From: an uncultured Candidatus Melainabacteria bacterium
GTDB taxonomy: Bacteria; Cyanobacteriota; Vampirovibrionia; Gastranaerophilales; Gastranaerophilaceae
Length of the DNA stretch: 64,000 nt
Reading direction: 5' to 3'
Assembly: GCA_947525005.1 (NCBI GenBank)
Contig: CANNUY010000001.1
Location: 248,001-312,000 of the forward strand
The notes below the pieces were generated by a model that was not told the DNA's origin, searched no databases, and saw nothing but the letters and a program-made list of their open reading frames with translations. Made by a program: the position numbers and the translations under genes. Shown here piece after piece: positions 60,140 to 64,000 of this stretch (positions are counted from its first letter, which is position 1; every line of letters starts with the position of its first letter).

Positions 60140-61507
60140 ATGGAACGTCAGCATCCAAAAGAACAAGATAAAATTAAACGTAGAAGCAATTTTGAACCTG
60201 TAGAAGAAAATTTTACAGATGAACAAGCATTAGCCGAAGCATCAAGATGTTTGAATTGTAAAAATCCAAGATGTGTAAAGGGTTGTCCTGTAAATATTCA
60301 GATACCTAAATTTATTCAAGAGGTTAAGGCTGGTAATATAGATAAGGCAGGTGACATAATTCGTGAAACAAGTATGTTACCATCTGTTTGTGGTCGTGTT
60401 TGTCCACAAGAGCGTCAATGTGAAGGTAATTGTGTTTTAGGTATAAGAGGTGAAGCAGTTGCTATTGGTGCTTTGGAACGTTATGTTGGAGATTCAACAA
60501 AGGCTAAGACTCCAGAGATTAAACCATCAGGTAAAAAGGTTGCTATTGTTGGTTCTGGTTGTGCAGGTATTACTGCTGCAAGTGACTTGAGAGCAGCTGG
60601 ACATGAAGTTGTTGTATTTGAAGCGTTGCATAAATTAGGTGGTGTTTTGAGATACGGTATTCCACCATTCAGATTGCCAAGAACAGTGCTTGATAGAGAA
60701 ATTGAGAACCTAAAAAATATGGGCGTTGAGTTCAAGAAAAACGTTATCGTTGGAAAATCTATTACTTTAAAACAGTTAGAAGATGATGGATTTGATGCTA
60801 TATTCATTTGTTCAGGTGCAGGATTGCCTAAGATGATGCATATTAAGGGCGAAAATTTGAACGGAGTATTTTCTGCAAATGAATTTTTGACTCGTGTTAA
60901 TTTGATGCAAGCTAATGATGAAAATAGCGCTACTCCATTAAAGGTAGGCAAAAAAGTTGCTGTAATAGGTGGTGGCAACGTAGCTATGGACGCAGCTAGA
61001 ACAGCCGTTAGAGTTGGTTTTGAAGAAGTTTATATTGTATATAGACGTACAGAAAAAGAACTTCCTGCTCGTTTAGAAGAAATTAGACACGCCAAAGAAG
61101 AAGGCGTTATATTCAAGTTTTTGGAATCGCCTGTTGAAATTCTAGAAAAAGACGGTTATGTAGACGGTATGAAGTTTGAGGTTTGTGAACTAGGTGAACC
61201 TGATGAATCAGGTCGTCAAAAACCAGTTGGAACAGGTGAATATGTTGTACTTGATGTTGATACAGTAATTGTTGCATTGGGTACAGGTCCTAACCCTATT
61301 ATTCAATCATCTGCAAAAGATGAAGGTTTAGAATTTAATACTGATAAAAGAGGATATTTCGTAGTGAACGAAGAAACTCGTGAAACATCAGTAGATAATA
61401 TTTATGCAGGTGGTGACGTTGCTCCTGTTGGAACTTCAAATGCCATAAATGCTATGGGTGCAGGTAAGAAAGCGGCTAAAGCAATCAATGAGTATCTTGC
61501 AAAATAG
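60140..61507 (+). CDS. GltA/NfnB-like NADPH-dependent oxidoreductase
   Basis: A 455-residue protein of the glutamate synthase small-subunit family. N-terminal iron-sulfur domain: CLNCKNPRCVKGCPVNIQIP and CGRVCPQERQCEGNCVLG; then FAD domain KKVAIVGSGCAGITAASDLR with LRYGIPPFRLP, NADPH domain KKVAVIGGGNVAMDAARTAV and final VDNIYAGGDVAPVGTSNAIN. Stand-alone members act as NADPH:acceptor reductases, either as homotetrameric glutamate synthase GltA or as NfnB of the bifurcating transhydrogenase. No NfnA or glutamate synthase large subunit is adjacent, so the partner is unresolved. Confidence 0.93.
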   Translation: MERQHPKEQDKIKRRSNFEPVEENFTDEQALAEASRCLNCKNPRCVKGCPVNIQIPKFIQEVKAGNIDKAGDIIRETSMLPSVCGRVCPQERQCEGNCVLGIRGEAVAIGALERYVGDSTKAKTPEIKPSGKKVAIVGSGCAGITAASDLRAAGHEVVVFEALHKLGGVLRYGIPPFRLPRTVLDREIENLKNMGVEFKKNVIVGKSITLKQLEDDGFDAIFICSGAGLPKMMHIKGENLNGVFSANEFLTRVNLMQANDENSATPLKVGKKVAVIGGGNVAMDAARTAVRVGFEEVYIVYRRTEKELPARLEEIRHAKEEGVIFKFLESPVEILEKDGYVDGMKFEVCELGEPDESGRQKPVGTGEYVVLDVDTVIVALGTGPNPIIQSSAKDEGLEFNTDKRGYFVVNEETRETSVDNIYAGGDVAPVGTSNAINAMGAGKKAAKAINEYLAK

Positions 61508-62672
61508 TTTGAAAAAGAGTTTGTTAGTTGGAATTGTGGCTATGCTCATTGTTAGCCCTGTATTTGCGTTGGATTTTGATACAGTTGATACAAATACTTC
61601 AAGAAAGACTTATACAAAGCCTGCTACGACTGTGACAAAACCACAGTCTACAACTGTTCAGCAGACTACTACTAAGCCTGTTCAAACAACTCAGGTTGTA
61701 AAGCCTGCTCAAGCTCAACCTACTCAAACTATTAAGGTTCAGCAAGCTACAAATCAGACTGTTCAACAGTCAAGTTCTAATATAATAAATGCTGTTCAAG
61801 AAAATGTGACAAATACTCAATCTGAACAAACAATAAATAATTATGAAAAGTTGCCTAATGTTCCAAGATTACCTGAAAAAGCTCACAGTAAGACTGTAGC
61901 ACCATTGAATACTATGTACACAGGAAAAGTCATTGATAGCAATGCTTATATTCCGTGTAATAATATAAAAGTTGGCGATTTGATTATTGATAAATCTTAT
62001 AAGTCAAAGTTTGCAGGCATTATTGCTCCAAAAACAACTACGACAAAGACTGCTAACACAAAGACTCAAAAGGTTGCACGTGCTAATTATAGATATAGAT
62101 TGTTACCAAAAGGGGTACAGTTTAGAGTAGTTAATACAACGAAGATGAATGATTATATGACAGAGGGACAAAGAGTTATATTTAAAACAACCCAAGCTGT
62201 AACGACACCATATATTAATATTCCTGCGAATACTAAATTCATTGGAGTTATGGAAGATGTTCATAGACCTCAGATGACCTGTAATGGTGGACTTATTGCT
62301 ATAAGGTTTGTTTCTGCTGAGATAAATGGCTTTAATCAACCTATTGACGCATCTATCATAAAAGTTAAAAATGACAGAGTATTGTTGGGTAATTTAAAAG
62401 GTAGACATACATATTTTAAAACTACAGTTAAAAAAGCTAAATGGGGTCAAAATAAGTTTAAACAGTATTCAAAGACTTCATCAAAATTAGCTAATAAAGG
62501 TGCAGGAGTTGTAATAGCACCATTTCCATACTTAGCAGGTTGTGTTTTGGCTTGTGCAAGTACGGTATCATCACCTGTCACTGCATTGTTGGGCAAGGGT
62601 GGAAGCTTGACAGTGCCAGCAAATACTGTGTTTACGATTAAGTTAAACGAAGACGCAAGGATTAGGTATTAA
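61488..62672 (+). CDS. Exported Thr/Gln-rich protein of unknown function
   Basis: A 394-residue protein with a signal peptide (LKKSLLVGIVAMLIVSPVFA), a low-complexity Thr/Gln/Val/Lys spacer (about 30-110; repeated KPATTVTKPQ style), and a beta-rich C-terminus (NIPANTKFIGVMEDVHRPQM, GGLIAIRFVSAEINGFNQPI; APFPYLAGCVLACAS; LTVPANTVFTIKLNEDARI). The paired blocks resemble those of the exported protein at 26831-27970. Likely anchored to or crossing the cell envelope. The ATG at 61488 overlaps the end of the oxidoreductase gene by 20 bases; a TTG at 61509 is an alternative. Confidence 0.68.
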   Translation: MSILQNSLKKSLLVGIVAMLIVSPVFALDFDTVDTNTSRKTYTKPATTVTKPQSTTVQQTTTKPVQTTQVVKPAQAQPTQTIKVQQATNQTVQQSSSNIINAVQENVTNTQSEQTINNYEKLPNVPRLPEKAHSKTVAPLNTMYTGKVIDSNAYIPCNNIKVGDLIIDKSYKSKFAGIIAPKTTTTKTANTKTQKVARANYRYRLLPKGVQFRVVNTTKMNDYMTEGQRVIFKTTQAVTTPYINIPANTKFIGVMEDVHRPQMTCNGGLIAIRFVSAEINGFNQPIDASIIKVKNDRVLLGNLKGRHTYFKTTVKKAKWGQNKFKQYSKTSSKLANKGAGVVIAPFPYLAGCVLACASTVSSPVTALLGKGGSLTVPANTVFTIKLNEDARIRY

Positions 62673-62681
62673 TAATTATAG

Positions 62682-62711
62682 GTCGTGTTTAACTATTTCA
62701 TTGAACACGAC
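62682..62711. terminator. Hairpin between the converging exported-protein and secA genes
   Basis: GTCGTGTT and AACACGAC form the stem (plus one T-G pair). It equals the hairpin after tsaC at 38663, so it is a repeat that may terminate both converging genes. Confidence 0.5.
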
Positions 62712-62756
62712 AAAACTTTATACAAAATATTGTATATTGCAAAAGTATTTATAACT

Positions 62757-64000
62757 TTACGCATTCACAAACTGCACACCGAACTTGGTTCTGAACAAGT
62801 ATCTAACGGTTTCACCTTGAACCTCGTGCATCATTGTATTATACAAGTCGTACGCTTCTCGTTTATATTCGATAAGTGGGTCTTTTTGACCATACGCACG
62901 TAAACCAATGCCGTCACGCAACATATCAATATTATGCAAGTGGTCAATCCATTTGTTATCAACTACTCTCAATAATACGTCACGTTCTAATCCACGCATT
63001 ACATTATTGTCTGCATACAACACTTGTGCCTCAAAATCTTGGTCATATTGAGCCATAATATCGTTATAGAAAGTTATAATCTCTGCCTCGTGGTTGTGAT
63101 ATGCGTTTATCATAGCCTCTCTTAGTGAATCATACATTTCGCTAAATCGTTTATTCTTGATATCTTCAACTTTGATAAAATCAATCTGTGGAACAACTGA
63201 ATGTAATTCTCTCAACATAGCTTCTAAATCATCAGGAACGTATTCTTCTGGGTTCAATTCAGGAGCAATATAGCTTTTCATAATTCTATCAAGCTCTTTA
63301 TCCATCATATATAAGATATCTTCTGTCAAGTTTTCTTGGTTAAGTACACGTTTTCTTTGAGCGTAGAATTTTTCTCTCTGAATATTCATAACATCGTCAT
63401 ATTCAAGTACGTTCTTACGGATATCAAAGTGGTATGTTTCAACTTTTCTTTGTGCAGATTGGATTTGCTTAGAAATCAATGGTGATTCAATAGCCATATC
63501 TTCTTCAACATTCAACATAGTCATAACCTGCATAAGTTTATCGCCACCAAAAATTCTCATAAGGTTATCTTCAAGTGATAAGAAGAACCTTGTAGACCCT
63601 GGGTCACCTTGTCTTGCAGCACGACCTCTAAGTTGGTTGTCAATACGTCTTGATTCGTGACGTTCTGTACCAATTACGTGAAGTCCACCTGCTTCAACAA
63701 CTTTTGAGTGTTCTTCTTTTGTAATTGCTCTAGCTTTTTCTAATGCTTCATTTTTCTTTTCTTCATAATCAATATTTGTTTCTGGTGTGATACCTTTTTC
63801 ATCAAGCATTTCTTTTGCAAGATATTCAGCATTACCACCAAGCAAAATATCTGTACCACGACCTGCCATATTTGTTGCAATCGTAACAGCACCATATCTA
63901 CCTGCCTGAGCAATAATATATGCTTCTTTTTCGTGGTATTTTGCGTTTAAAACATTATGTTTAATGCCACGTTTTTTCAAAAGTTTTGACAAATATTCAG
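62757..64000 (-). CDS. secA: Protein translocase ATPase SecA (5' end outside window)
   Basis: The C-terminal ~413 residues of SecA; the frame is open through the right edge, so the N-terminus with the first nucleotide-binding fold lies beyond 64000. Visible: SKLLKKRGIKHNVLNAKYHE, GRYGAVTIATNMAGRGTDIL, GTERHESRRIDNQLRGRAAR and QGDPGSTRFFLSLEDNLMRI (NBD2), then the wing and two-helix finger region. It ends RTKFGVQFVNA without the Cys-rich zinc-binding tail found in many SecA proteins, as in cyanobacteria. It drives preproteins through SecYEG at the inner membrane. Confidence 0.96.
   Translation of the reverse strand, partial: EYLSKLLKKRGIKHNVLNAKYHEKEAYIIAQAGRYGAVTIATNMAGRGTDILLGGNAEYLAKEMLDEKGITPETNIDYEEKKNEALEKARAITKEEHSKVVEAGGLHVIGTERHESRRIDNQLRGRAARQGDPGSTRFFLSLEDNLMRIFGGDKLMQVMTMLNVEEDMAIESPLISKQIQSAQRKVETYHFDIRKNVLEYDDVMNIQREKFYAQRKRVLNQENLTEDILYMMDKELDRIMKSYIAPELNPEEYVPDDLEAMLRELHSVVPQIDFIKVEDIKNKRFSEMYDSLREAMINAYHNHEAEIITFYNDIMAQYDQDFEAQVLYADNNVMRGLERDVLLRVVDNKWIDHLHNIDMLRDGIGLRAYGQKDPLIEYKREAYDLYNTMMHEVQGETVRYLFRTKFGVQFVNA

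Noticed and set aside
62685..62903. Rightward frame over the end of secA
   Set aside because: It overlaps the well-conserved SecA C-terminus on the opposite strand and has no recognisable product.
1..64000. CRISPR array
   Set aside because: No series of evenly spaced direct repeats with unique spacers was seen; the repeats present are dispersed hairpins.

Overview
The window is visibly AT-rich and reads like a chromosomal segment of a non-photosynthetic relative of the cyanobacteria (Melainabacteria/Vampirovibrionia, most likely an intestinal Gastranaerophilales-type organism). The evidence is the ATP synthase cluster, which has the cyanobacterial order a-c-b'-b-delta-alpha-gamma with duplicated, diverged b subunits and with beta and epsilon absent from the cluster. 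Supporting signs are the MEP-pathway gene ispG, a SecA without the usual zinc-binding tail, a large SRP RNA, and lineage-type proteins of unknown function carrying short F-K/N-G/S motifs. No photosynthesis genes are present. The taxonomic call is an inference from layout and motifs.

Left part (1-14.8 kb): the end of a GAF/HD-GYP protein with a broken catalytic pair, a nest of intergenic hairpins, a small cupin, an M16 metallopeptidase, ispG (leftward), a MotA/MotB-like pair resembling ZorA/ZorB, a UPF0210 protein, rimO, a COG2509-type flavoprotein, an orphan sensor histidine kinase, folC and a GNAT-like protein. 15.1-18.7 kb: two long paralogous proteins of unknown function in one transcription unit closed by a strong terminator. 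18.7-26.7 kb: folP, a small membrane protein, the large SRP RNA, lepA, tRNA-Glu, trmFO, a CHASE2-GGDEF protein preceded by a 58-residue small protein, and a coiled-coil protein.

Middle (26.8-43 kb): an exported protein, a glutaminase-less GlmS-like SIS protein, a glycosyltransferase, the ATP synthase cluster with repeats inserted between its genes, adenine deaminase, a regulator built from four GntR-type winged helices, tsaC, a TPR protein, and a pair of WYL-domain regulators divergent from dnaA. Right part (43-64 kb): dnaA, two tandem TPR-glycosyltransferase paralogs, a PC4-like protein overlapping priA, a six-gene membrane complex related to group 4 [NiFe] hydrogenases that has lost most of its Ni-binding cysteines, a putative zinc metallopeptidase, a GltA/NfnB-like oxidoreductase, a second exported protein, and the C-terminal part of SecA at the right edge.

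Three threads stand out. First, the hydrogenase-related (Ehr-like) complex, an ion-pumping redox machine without a nickel site. Second, the lineage-specific proteins of unknown function (the paralog pair, the F-K-G motif proteins, the four-winged-helix regulator, the HEVEH protein). Third, a recurrent arrangement in which a -10 box lies 6-7 bases ahead of the start codon (dnaA, lepA, ispG, the histidine kinase, the GNAT-like gene), implying leaderless mRNAs. Intergenic gaps are peppered with related hairpin-forming repeats, including a 230-bp MITE-like element downstream of dnaA. No CRISPR array, transposase or prophage was seen.
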